NCBI GenBank assembly: GCA_964601895.1 | Contig: CAZROT010000001.1 | Coordinates: forward strand, 248,001 to 312,000 | Length of the DNA stretch: 64,000 nucleotides | DNA from: CAZROT01 sp964601895 | Lineage (GTDB): Bacteria > Pseudomonadota > Gammaproteobacteria > Enterobacterales > Enterobacteriaceae | Direction: 5' to 3' | Shown here: positions 56,230 through 64,000 of the stretch, piece by piece | How positions within the stretch are numbered: the first letter of the stretch is position 1 | Layout of the letters: every line of letters starts with the position of its first letter | Notes under the pieces: generated by a model | Database searches by the model: none | Seen by the model: the letters and a program-made list of their open reading frames with translations, nothing else | Told to the model about the DNA's origin: nothing | Translations under genes and position numbers: made by a program

Positions 56230-58988
56230 CTATTCGATAAACTGTTTGGAAGCCTGAACAACCCTTAGGGCATCACTACCAGCCAGCACCGTACTGTACA
56301 ATTTATTGGCATGAACAATATTCAATATAATTTCTGCGAAACTAATATGTTGCAATTTTTTGTCTGACCAAAGGATGTCGAAATATTCTAGCGCCAGTGA
56401 GAATTCTGCTTTTTTCTTCTGATCTGCTGGCGTTAACGACTCATCAGACTCTTTATTTAATTTATTGAATTCTGCCTTGATTATTTCTTCAATCTTTTTC
56501 CAGCTAATATTTTTATTGGGATCATCAAAGTAACTCATAAACGTAGATTCTATTATCTTGCTCAACTTGAGTCTTATCCCTTTATTTAGATTATTGATAT
56601 TATCAATTACATTCTGTAACATCAGCTGTGAACGTGAAAAATTTGCTATGGTTGCAGGCATTTCTAATCCAAGATTATTGGCCGCATTTAGCACTTGATC
56701 GATGATCTGGCCTGGATCTTTTACGATAATATTGCCCTTATCGTCTTTTTTATCTGCCATGATGTCCTGTACTGCTTTAAAAAATTTATCGCGATTGTCT
56801 GCTTCTGCTATGAATTTTTTCCATCGTCCGACAGCAATACTTCATAATTGTGAGCAAGTATATCAGGATCGCGCACCCCGGCAGCCAGCACTATCTTGAA
56901 GACAGCTTTTCTCTGCGCGAATGACATAATAGCTGCATTACCCATATCGATAACCGTAGTCATACCTGTTCCAGTCTTTTTATCATAGAAAAACATGATG
57001 TTTCCAGCATGTAAATCTCCATGGTAATAGCCAGATCCAAATAACGCTTCTTCAACCCATATTGTGGTTAACGCCTTAATTCCGCGTGCCAGTTCAGCGC
57101 AAATTGCTGCAGTATCACTATTCAGTATATATTTTTTAAGATTATCGAGCACAGACTTAACGGTGATGCCGGGTGCTTTCTCTAAAATCATATAATTTTT
57201 AGATGCAGGCACCGCCTCAACCAGCTTCATTGGTTGCAGCAGATTGGGGTATTTCTTACCATAGACATGCGCCTTGCGTACATATTCTGCCTCATGGGTC
57301 AAATCCATTTCTGCCTTTATCTGTTGGGCGATACCGTGGAAGGTTTTCGACATTCCAGGAATTTTTTGGGCTTCTTCTTTAAAGAATTTCAGCTCTCTGG
57401 CTGCGCGTGAATGAATTTCCGGGCGTAATATCTTCACCACAACTTCCTGTGGGGCGCTTTTTCCCTGCCAATGAAGGTTTGCCAGCACAGTTTGCCCGAC
57501 TGATGCTGCACCCAGGTTGTCAATGACCTCTATTTTCTCAATAGCGCCGTCTGAGTCACCAATTATACCAGCCAGTATGGCCTTCACCATATTTTCGTTA
57601 ATCGGATTAAGATTGGTTTTCAGTTCATCAAGTGCATCTTTCAGTTCACCTGTTGCATTATCTCCAACCAGCTGGAGCAATTTTTGCAGATAAGGCCCAC
57701 CCCCCTTTAGCAGTGCTATCAGCTGCACCTCATAGCGATCCTCAAAGCCAGAATTTTCCAGCCAGGAAGCTAACATGGCGCGTTTATCAATGGCGCATTG
57801 TCTGTCAAAGTAATTTTTGAAAACATTTTCCAGGAATTTTTGTAAATTATCACTTCCGACACCGGCAGTCACCGAACGCACATCAACGCCGCCAGGCGGA
57901 GTAAATTGGTAATCTGTCAGCTGTTGATCAATCGCTTTATAAAGCTCGTCATACTCTTTGTCAGGCAGGCTATTCAATGCCTCGACTACTGTGTCTTTGT
58001 CGTAATTTTCTAATATACCTGGTATAGCTATAGCGCTCTGCACAATATTATTTAAATCCTCTGGAAATCCATAATCTTGCATAAATGACGGGGAAGAATG
58101 GAGCCTAGCCGGGAGCTCAGCAATCAGTTCCGCGTTTTCAATCAGCACCTGTTTCAGGCGAGCACCTTGAGGAATTGTATCAGCTTCCCAGCTTTTACCA
58201 GGAAACAGCAGTTCTGCAAAAAAGTGACGATATTTCTTCTCATCAGCAGTTTGCTCTGCCCTGTTACTTACAGTTGAGGGACGATTAACTTTGTTTGTGT
58301 CATCAATTTTAGCTTTTTCATCTGCCGGACTATTTTGCCATTTGTCGATCAATGCCAGAATATCTTTACTTATGACCTCATTGTTTGGATTTAATGCTTC
58401 TTCAATCTTATCGTCTGTTAAATTTCCCTCGATCACATCAATCGCAGTGGTAACAAGCTCCCGTGTTTCCAGATGGTCAAAGCTATATGTGCTGCTTGTT
58501 TTAGGACGCAAAAATTCCTCAACCAGAGACCGCGGGTCTCCAGTCTTATCCTGTAACGCCATTTTCACTGTTGTAGCGCCATAGACATCGGGGCTGGAAA
58601 CAATGTCTTTTTTAAGGTTCTCTCTAACTTCACTCAGCTTTTTATTTTCAATTATTCTTTCCTGCTCACCAAATGTTATCTTAATACCCCCGTTGCAGGG
58701 TATCACTTCAATCGTGGATCCCTGCCAGGGTATTTTTAAATCGTATCCTTCATCTGACGTGTTCTGCATGCCTTTCAGTAATTCTCCTGCCAGGCTGGCA
58801 AATTCTTTGCTTTTATTGGCTTTGTTTACCGCATGATATACTTCAAATCCAACAGCACCAATGCCTGCAGTGAGCAGGCCGACGATAACTTCAAGAACAA
58901 TACCCGCCGTGGATCGTTCATAGTTACCTGCCTCAACTGACATGGTTTCTTTAGCAGCTAAACCTCTGTGTAAAAAATTTACAGACAT
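56230..58988 (-). pseudogene. UbiB/ABC1-kinase-like effector candidate, frameshifted at A6
   Basis: ORFs 59003-56808 and 56760-56230 become one gene of about 919 residues if the A6 run (T6 at 56815-56820 on the plus strand) gains one base; the joint then reads SDDGKKFIAEADNRD. The start ATG 58988 follows GAGG. Residues 25-50 form a membrane segment within a module also seen at 46220-46936; about 150-480 is helical and unrecognised. The kinase part has an ABC1-type Ala-rich loop GAASVGQ (493-499), VVVKILRPEI (Lys519), EMDLTHEAEYVRK, YYHGDLHAGNIMF (656-663) and VIDMGN (Asp681). Real UbiB is about 545 residues and serves ubiquinone synthesis; this long fusion is something else. The tail after the break is helical and unknown. 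Confidence 0.68.
56815..56820 (-). other. A6 homopolymer at the kinase frame break
   Basis: Six A on the coding strand; seven would give GGA AAA AAA TTC ATA and join both ORFs into 2775 bases from 59003 or 2760 from 58988. Confidence 0.55.
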
Positions 58989-59237
58989 GATTAAATGCCT
59001 CATTAAATTGGTAGATTCAATATCTATTTATAATTATTAGCAAAGCTAACAGGCTTTGCTGTAAGAAAACGCCTGCGAAAAATAGCCCGCTCCTGGCGGG
59101 AGCTAGAAAAAAATGGCAATAAATCATGGTGTTAGCAGCAGGGTATACATTAAGGCAGGTATTTTACTGTTATTGATTATTGGCTGTTTATCGGCATAAG
59201 TGACAGCGTCACCTATGCGAACAGGCACTATATTAAG

Positions 59238-59260
59238 CCGTGCCCTGATTATGCACGGCC
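59238..59260. terminator. Hairpin downstream of metE
   Basis: Perfect 7-bp stem GCCGTGC/GCACGGC with a 9-base loop about 30 bases after the metE stop; only a weak T-rich stretch follows. Confidence 0.5.
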
Positions 59261-59290
59261 TGTGAACTGCCAGCAGGCAAGGTCATTAAC

Positions 59291-61570
59291 TTACAGCGCA
59301 TACTCTTCACGCAGGCGCCGGGCGGCCAGTACCATGTTTGTCAGTGCCTGGCGCGTTTCCGACCAGTTTCGGGTTTTCAGACCACAGTCCGGGTTGACCC
59401 AAAGGCGCTCTGCCGGAATACGTTGTGCTGCCCTGCGCAGTAACGCTTCCATCCATTCCACATCAGGAATGTTGGGGGAATGAATATCATACACACCAGG
59501 GCCAATTTCATTGGGGTAAGCGAAATCCTTAAATAATTCCAGCAGTTCCATATCCGAACGTGAGGTTTCGATAGTAATAACATCGGCATCGAGCGCTGTA
59601 ATGGCATCCATGATGTCATGAAACTCACCGTAACACATGTGAGTATGAATCTGCGTATCATCACGCACCACCGAAGCACTTAGTTTAAACGCTGCAACCG
59701 CCCAGTCGAGATAAGCCTGCCAGTCTGATTCGCGTAACGGCAGACCTTCCCGTAATGCAGGTTCATCTATCTGAATAATACCCACCCCGGCTTTTTCCAG
59801 AGAGGCTACTTCATCACGCAATGCCAGAGCAATCTGCATGGCAATCGTCTGACGGCTGATATCTTCGCGGGAAAATGACCAGCAGAGCATGGTTATCGGA
59901 CCTGTCAGCATCCCTTTTACCGGCCTGTCGGTCAGGGACTGGGCATATTTTATCCATTCAACAGTGATAGCCTGCGGCCTGCTGACATCGCCGGTAATAA
60001 CCGGGGGTTTGACACAACGTGAGCCATAACTCTGTACCCAGCCATGCTGCGTAAAGGTAAAGCCCTGCAGGTGCTCGCCAAAATACTCCACCATATCATT
60101 ACGTTCAGCCTCTCCATGTACCAGTACATCCAGATTCAACTGCTCCTGTTCGGCAATGGCCTGCCTGATATGTTCACGTATTTCAATACGATAGTGTTTG
60201 TCTGTCAGACGCCCCTGTTTGAAATCCAGACGTATACCGCGAATTTCCCGGGTCTGTGGAAACGAACCTATGGTGGTGGTTGGCCATGCAGGCAGATTAA
60301 ATCGCTGGCGCTGCAAACGGGCACGCTGCGCATAGGGTTGCTGGCGTTCGCAGTGATGAGCAGTGACGGCTGCCAGGCGCCTTTCGACATCACTGTTATT
60401 AACGCGCCCTGACTGATGATGCGCGCGTACTGGTTCACTGTATTGCGCCAGTGCGGCAATTTTGGCTTCACCAGGCACGTTTAATGCATCAGTCAGCAAA
60501 ACCAGTTCCGTGCATTTCTGCAGTGCAAACGCAAACCAGCTTCTGGTTTCTTCATCGAGCTGAGTTTCAGCATTTAAATCAACCGGACTGTGTAGTAATG
60601 AGCAGGAACTTCCCAACCACAGGGAGCGATGACCGGCAACCGGCTGCAGGCGCGTAAACCATGTACTGAGATCAGCCCGCCAGACATTGCGGCCATTAAT
60701 TACCCCTAATGACAGGAGCCAGTCTTCTGGCAGACGTTGATTGAGTTTAATGATGTCATCATTACCGGCAACAACGTCAACATGCAGACCCTGCACCGGC
60801 AGTCTGCATATGCAATCGAGATTATGACCAACACTGTCAAAATAAGTGGTTAACAGTAAATTAGTATGGCCGCAAAGCGCCTGATACGCAGTCAGATAAG
60901 CGTCACGCCACTTTTGTGGTAATTCTAACACCAGAGCGGGTTCATCTATTTGTACCCATTCGATGCCACGTTGTGCCAGTTCTGCTAATACCTGCTGGTA
61001 CACTGGCAGGATGTCAGGTAATAACGACAGACGATCAAAATAATCCCCTTTTACCTTACCTGACCATAAATAACTCAATGGGCCAGTCAACACAGGTTTT
61101 ACTCTGTAGCCTGCTGCCAGGGCTTCATCGACTTCATCCAGCAGCTGTGTCCAGGCCAGGCTGTATTTCTGGCCATGATAAAATTCAGGCACAATATAAT
61201 GGTAGTTAGTATTAAACCATTTGGTCATTTCTGCGGCAGCAACCTGCTGGCCACCCTGGGACCGACCTCGGGCAATGCGAAACAGCGTATCCACATCAAG
61301 AGAGCCATCGGTATTTTGATGGCGCTTTGGGACATTCCCCAGCATCAGACTGGTGGTCAGAATATGGTCATACCAGGCAAAATCACCTGCCGGGATAAGA
61401 TCAATACCAGCCTCGTGTTGCAGCTGCCAGTGACGGGCCCGCAGTTTCCGGCCAGCATCGAATAATGCTTCCTGTGACAGCTCTCCTGACCAGTAACTTT
61501 CCTGTGCCTTTTTCAGTTCACGTCCCAGCCCAATGCGTGGAAATCCAAGTGTATGACTGCTAATTTTCAT
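59291..61570 (-). CDS. metE: Cobalamin-independent methionine synthase
   Basis: Transfers a methyl group from methyltetrahydropteroyl-triglutamate to homocysteine. The 759-residue protein is colinear with E. coli MetE (753). It has the N-terminal HTLGFPRIGLGRELKKA, the duplicated core beginning WPTTTIGSFPQTREIR, and the zinc ligands in THMCYGEF and NPDCGLKTR. The start MKISSHTLG is used because GGTGA lies upstream; an ATG four codons earlier is possible. MetJ boxes lie just upstream. The usual divergent metR is not present. Confidence 0.96.
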   Translation of the reverse strand: MKISSHTLGFPRIGLGRELKKAQESYWSGELSQEALFDAGRKLRARHWQLQHEAGIDLIPAGDFAWYDHILTTSLMLGNVPKRHQNTDGSLDVDTLFRIARGRSQGGQQVAAAEMTKWFNTNYHYIVPEFYHGQKYSLAWTQLLDEVDEALAAGYRVKPVLTGPLSYLWSGKVKGDYFDRLSLLPDILPVYQQVLAELAQRGIEWVQIDEPALVLELPQKWRDAYLTAYQALCGHTNLLLTTYFDSVGHNLDCICRLPVQGLHVDVVAGNDDIIKLNQRLPEDWLLSLGVINGRNVWRADLSTWFTRLQPVAGHRSLWLGSSCSLLHSPVDLNAETQLDEETRSWFAFALQKCTELVLLTDALNVPGEAKIAALAQYSEPVRAHHQSGRVNNSDVERRLAAVTAHHCERQQPYAQRARLQRQRFNLPAWPTTTIGSFPQTREIRGIRLDFKQGRLTDKHYRIEIREHIRQAIAEQEQLNLDVLVHGEAERNDMVEYFGEHLQGFTFTQHGWVQSYGSRCVKPPVITGDVSRPQAITVEWIKYAQSLTDRPVKGMLTGPITMLCWSFSREDISRQTIAMQIALALRDEVASLEKAGVGIIQIDEPALREGLPLRESDWQAYLDWAVAAFKLSASVVRDDTQIHTHMCYGEFHDIMDAITALDADVITIETSRSDMELLELFKDFAYPNEIGPGVYDIHSPNIPDVEWMEALLRRAAQRIPAERLWVNPDCGLKTRNWSETRQALTNMVLAARRLREEYAL

Positions 61571-61584
61571 AATTTCACCCATTT

Positions 61585-61608
61585 AGACATCTAGATATTC
61601 AGACATCC
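61585..61608. promoter_or_regulatory. Three tandem MetJ boxes
   Basis: AGACATCT-AGATATTC-AGACATCC, three adjacent 8-base units resembling the AGACGTCT met box, 15-38 bases before the metE start. This predicts repression by MetJ with S-adenosylmethionine. Confidence 0.8.
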
Positions 61609-61987
61609 ATAATCGGTAAATGCTATTGATTTCACCAACAAAAAATTTCTACTGTTATAAGTAAATATATTAATTAACGTGCTAATAAAATACCTGTTGA
61701 CGATCAAAACATTGTCACACTGCAGGGAGACTTTGAGCAGCAAAGCAGCTGATGAAAACTCCAGCGCTGGTTAACAGCAGCAATGCAGACAGCATGTTTG
61801 TCTGCTTACCGGGAAATTGGTATGCTGGGCACATCTGTCGGAATACCGCGTGTGAACTGACCGCTGATGCACCGTTCTGACAACCGCTCGCGGGAGAAAT
61901 ACCTCCCATCGATGCAACGTAAACGCATTATCGGGTGTATCTGCTCTATCTTAACACCTTGTATTATCTGCTATTATTCTGAATGTA
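61609..61987. other. Region upstream of metE
   Basis: About 380 bases where E. coli has metR. A short minus-strand reading (61715-61909, with LLLLTSAGVFISCFAAQ) looks like a membrane-protein scrap. No gene supported. Confidence 0.35.
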
Positions 61988-63598
61988 ATGGAAATTATGC
62001 GCGTAATTACCAAAGGGAAGTTTTGCTGTCCGCGTAATACTACGTTGTCTAAAGCTCAACAATGCAGCTCTCTCGTTGCCTGCTCCATTTTCTCAAAGAA
62101 AAAAATTTTTTACTCAGGTCATTGCCGCCACAGGGCCCTTTCTGGCTGGTTCTCGCTATGTCGAATTATTGCTACAGGTATAATATTGATGTCTGCTTTT
62201 ACTACTTTTGCGGGCGACGCACCGCGACTTGAGACAAAAAAAATAGCGGCGATTAATCGGTATGTGATGGCCGAAATGGCACGGCAGAGGATCCCCGGTC
62301 TGGCACTGGGAATCTATAAAAACGGCACGCCAGTGTTAGCAAAAGGTTACGGCATGGCAAATGTCGAGCTCAATGTACCAATGAGCGCAGATAGTGTTCT
62401 GCAATCAGGCTCCATTGCTAAATCTTTTACTGCAACGGCAGTAATGATGCTTGTAGAACGGGGACAGATAAAGCTGGACGACAGTATTAGTAAATATTTT
62501 CCACAAGCGCCTGCCAGCTGGGAACCCATTAGCATAGCCAACCTGTTATCGCATACATCAGGTTTACCAGCCTACGATACCGTTGAACTGCAAAAACCGG
62601 GAATGCCTTTTGATCTTCGCAGCGATTTTTCAGAGGATGACATGGTGGCGAAAATTGCCAGGTTGCCGATTAATTTTAATCCGGGCGAAAACTGGTCTTA
62701 TGAAAACACCAATTTTGTACTGCTCGGCATACTCATCCATCGTGTTACCGGGCAACACTATAGTCAGTTTCTTCAGGAGAATATATTTTCGCCTCTCGGT
62801 ATGAAATCAACGCGTATCATTTCAGATATTGATATTGTCCCCAACAGAGCTGCTGGCTATGAGATTATTGGCGGAAAATTGGGTAATCAGCGCTGGGTTT
62901 CACCCACTTTTAATGCAACCGCTGACGGCGCAATGTACTTTACGATACGAGATATCGCACATTGGGATCGTGCACTCTACGGCGAAAGCCTCCTGAAACG
63001 CGAGTCGCTTCAACAAATGTGGACACCCTATCCATACGCAGGAAAGCAATCAGCAGAAGGCTTTGGTTTCGGTTGGGCAGTCGAGTCTGTCAACGGCCAT
63101 CGCGTTATCGAGCACGGTGGCGCCTGGCAGGGATTTACCGCATATTTTTCGCGTTATATCGATAAGCAGCTGACTGTTGTTGTGCTGACCAATCTTGATG
63201 CTGACCATAGCAACCCTCTCGCTGTCGTTCGTGCTGTCGCCGGGCTGGTTGAGCCTGCTCTCGACGTTGCTCCCCGCAAAGCGATTAAAGACGAAAAGGC
63301 TGATTTTTCGCAAAAAATGTGGGTCACATTTAAGGATCTGATAAAAGAAGGGGTAAAAAGTAACATAGCTAAAGAGCGCGGTCTGTCCGCCGGGGAAATA
63401 GAAGATTTGCGCCAGCTTTTGCCTGATAGCTGGTCACAAAACAGGCCTGAACTCATCGACAGGGAGATAAGCGGAAAAGACTTACTGTCAGTTTACCGCA
63501 CAGGTAAGGGCAATAATAAGCGACTTCTCAATGTATTAAGCAATGCAGATGACAAAATCATTACATTTGACATCACCCCCGATCCTGACAATCGTTGA
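61988..63598 (+). CDS. Serine hydrolase, class C beta-lactamase/DD-peptidase family
   Basis: A 536-residue protein (start uncertain). A hydrophobic segment near 58-74 is probably the signal peptide, so the true start may be nearer to it. The catalytic domain has the SxxK motif SGSIAKSF, the Tyr-x-Asn motif NWSYENTNF and a third-box equivalent IEHGGAWQGF. It also has LLSHTSGLPAYD and LGILIHRVTGQ, all usual for the beta-lactamase-related serine hydrolases. Members are DD-peptidases, D-aminopeptidases or esterases; true cephalosporinase activity is not implied. The C-terminal 110 residues are an uncharacterised helical extension. Confidence 0.85.
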   Translation: MEIMRVITKGKFCCPRNTTLSKAQQCSSLVACSIFSKKKIFYSGHCRHRALSGWFSLCRIIATGIILMSAFTTFAGDAPRLETKKIAAINRYVMAEMARQRIPGLALGIYKNGTPVLAKGYGMANVELNVPMSADSVLQSGSIAKSFTATAVMMLVERGQIKLDDSISKYFPQAPASWEPISIANLLSHTSGLPAYDTVELQKPGMPFDLRSDFSEDDMVAKIARLPINFNPGENWSYENTNFVLLGILIHRVTGQHYSQFLQENIFSPLGMKSTRIISDIDIVPNRAAGYEIIGGKLGNQRWVSPTFNATADGAMYFTIRDIAHWDRALYGESLLKRESLQQMWTPYPYAGKQSAEGFGFGWAVESVNGHRVIEHGGAWQGFTAYFSRYIDKQLTVVVLTNLDADHSNPLAVVRAVAGLVEPALDVAPRKAIKDEKADFSQKMWVTFKDLIKEGVKSNIAKERGLSAGEIEDLRQLLPDSWSQNRPELIDREISGKDLLSVYRTGKGNNKRLLNVLSNADDKIITFDITPDPDNR

Positions 63599-63621
63599 CC
63601 CGATAAAAAAGGAAAACAAAG

Positions 63622-63643
63622 CATCCCGCCCATGCGCGGGATG
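63622..63643 (+). terminator. Terminator after the serine hydrolase
   Basis: Perfect 8-bp GC-rich stem CATCCCGC/GCGGGATG with a 6-base loop, followed by TTTATAA, 24 bases past the stop. Confidence 0.7.
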
Positions 63644-63737
63644 TTTATAAACGTACGGCTTTATTGCCGGCATGCAGTATCAGTCAGGTAAAGCGTATTA
63701 ACACCCGGTTTTCCTTGTTGTAATTTTACTTATCACT

Positions 63738-63895
63738 ATGTTCTCGATTTTTTTACCGGTATAGCTGTCAGCCATGCCATAGTAACTTTTATTGCGTTAA
63801 TCCTGTTTACCGCCTGCGCTACCCAGCGCGGCTCCCGGCCTCTGCACCAGATTAATGACGCCTGCCCTGCTCAATCTACCAAGCTCTTTCATTGA
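63738..63895 (+). pseudogene. Truncated lipoprotein remnant
   Basis: The frame ending at 63895 reads IVTFIALILFTACATQRGSRP then QINDAC, a lipoprotein signal with lipobox LFTAC followed by the start of a mature domain, then stops. The ATG at 63738 is out of frame unless the T7 run after it gains one base. No full gene. Confidence 0.3.
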
Positions 63896-63928
63896 TACAA
63901 GATAGTCAATACTGTTGTTGATGAAATA

Positions 63929-63951
63929 TTAATGTATGTTGTAACTAAAAA
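63929..63951 (+). promoter_or_regulatory. Ter site, plus orientation
   Basis: GTATGTTGTAACTAAA core with G6 conserved, same orientation as the tus-proximal Ter, 8.7 kb further out. A back-up stop for forks moving rightwards. Confidence 0.92.
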
Positions 63952-64000
63952 CCAGATAACCAGCTAAACAAGGTGATTGCAATTGTTTCCTGTAGAGCAT

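Noticed and set aside
61715..61909. Possible small membrane protein upstream of metE
   Set aside because: Too short, no ribosome site, and no clear homology; treated as intergenic scrap.
61988..63598. Calling the serine hydrolase a true AmpC beta-lactamase
   Set aside because: The motifs are those of the wider serine-hydrolase family, it has a long C-terminal extension and no typical KTG box, and no ampR is nearby.
1..64000. CRISPR arrays, insertion sequences, prophage, tRNA or rRNA genes
   Set aside because: None was recognised; the tandem repeats present are coding repeats, and no transposase or integrase was seen.

Overview
The window is a stretch of enterobacterial chromosome (Enterobacterales). 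LapA, LapB, PyrF, YciH, RNase II, Nth, RnfABCDGE, YdgJ, YdgH, UspE, YnfB, Tus and MetE are all close to their E. coli counterparts. It spans the replication terminus. A dif-like XerCD site lies at 49178-49205, between inward-facing Ter sites at 41037-41059 (minus orientation) and 55223-55245 (plus orientation, just upstream of tus). A second plus-oriented Ter is at 63929-63951 and a decayed one at 43466-43488. A ChiC-type chitinase, a Tcd/Mcf-like giant toxin and many host-directed effector-like genes suggest an animal-associated, probably insect-associated, bacterium. The genus cannot be named from this sequence, and no secretion apparatus lies in the window.

Layout. 0.2-2.7 kb: lapA-lapB-pyrF-yciH. 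2.8-8.8 kb: an effector cluster where E. coli has osmB and neighbours before rnb, namely a serralysin-like metzincin, a paralog lacking the protease part, and a YopT-like (C58) cysteine protease broken at a G6 tract. 8.9-10.8 kb: rnb. 11.1-19.3 kb: more effector-like genes (ExoY/edema-factor-type nucleotidyl cyclase, RRSP/ChaN-fold protein, histone-H1-like repeat protein, an amber-interrupted gene), a KdgM porin, a YagU protein and decayed fragments. 19.4-25.2 kb: rnfABCDGE-nth. 25.5-28.2 kb: a glycan-modification cassette. 28.5-29.9 kb: chiC. 30.4-32.0 kb: ydgJ and a small membrane protein. 32.4-38.9 kb: a giant ADP-ribosyltransferase/Tcd-pore/RTX toxin with a frameshift at an A5 tract. 39-43.2 kb: small ORF, hipBA, ydgH, uspE. 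43.7-48.8 kb: second C58 protease, a membrane-anchored unknown, a HAD hydrolase with a decayed copy, and an ORF split by a G8 tract. 49.4-54.7 kb: TonB copper receptor, lipoprotein, aldo/keto reductase, Tat-type aminotransferase. 54.8-56.2 kb: ynfB, Ter, tus. 56.2-59.0 kb: UbiB/ABC1-kinase-like effector candidate broken at an A6 tract. 59.3-63.6 kb: metE with MetJ boxes and a serine hydrolase.

How it fits together. Core genes look intact, while accessory genes aimed at a eukaryotic host are concentrated around dif/Ter and carry nearly all the damage. Four have a frame break exactly at a homopolymer (G6, A5, G8, A6) where a one-base change restores a single ORF, and one has an in-frame amber codon. 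Phase variation, rescue by transcriptional slippage, ordinary decay and sequencing error cannot be separated from sequence alone. Domain assignments rest on motifs read by eye and on similarity to remembered families; no database search was run.
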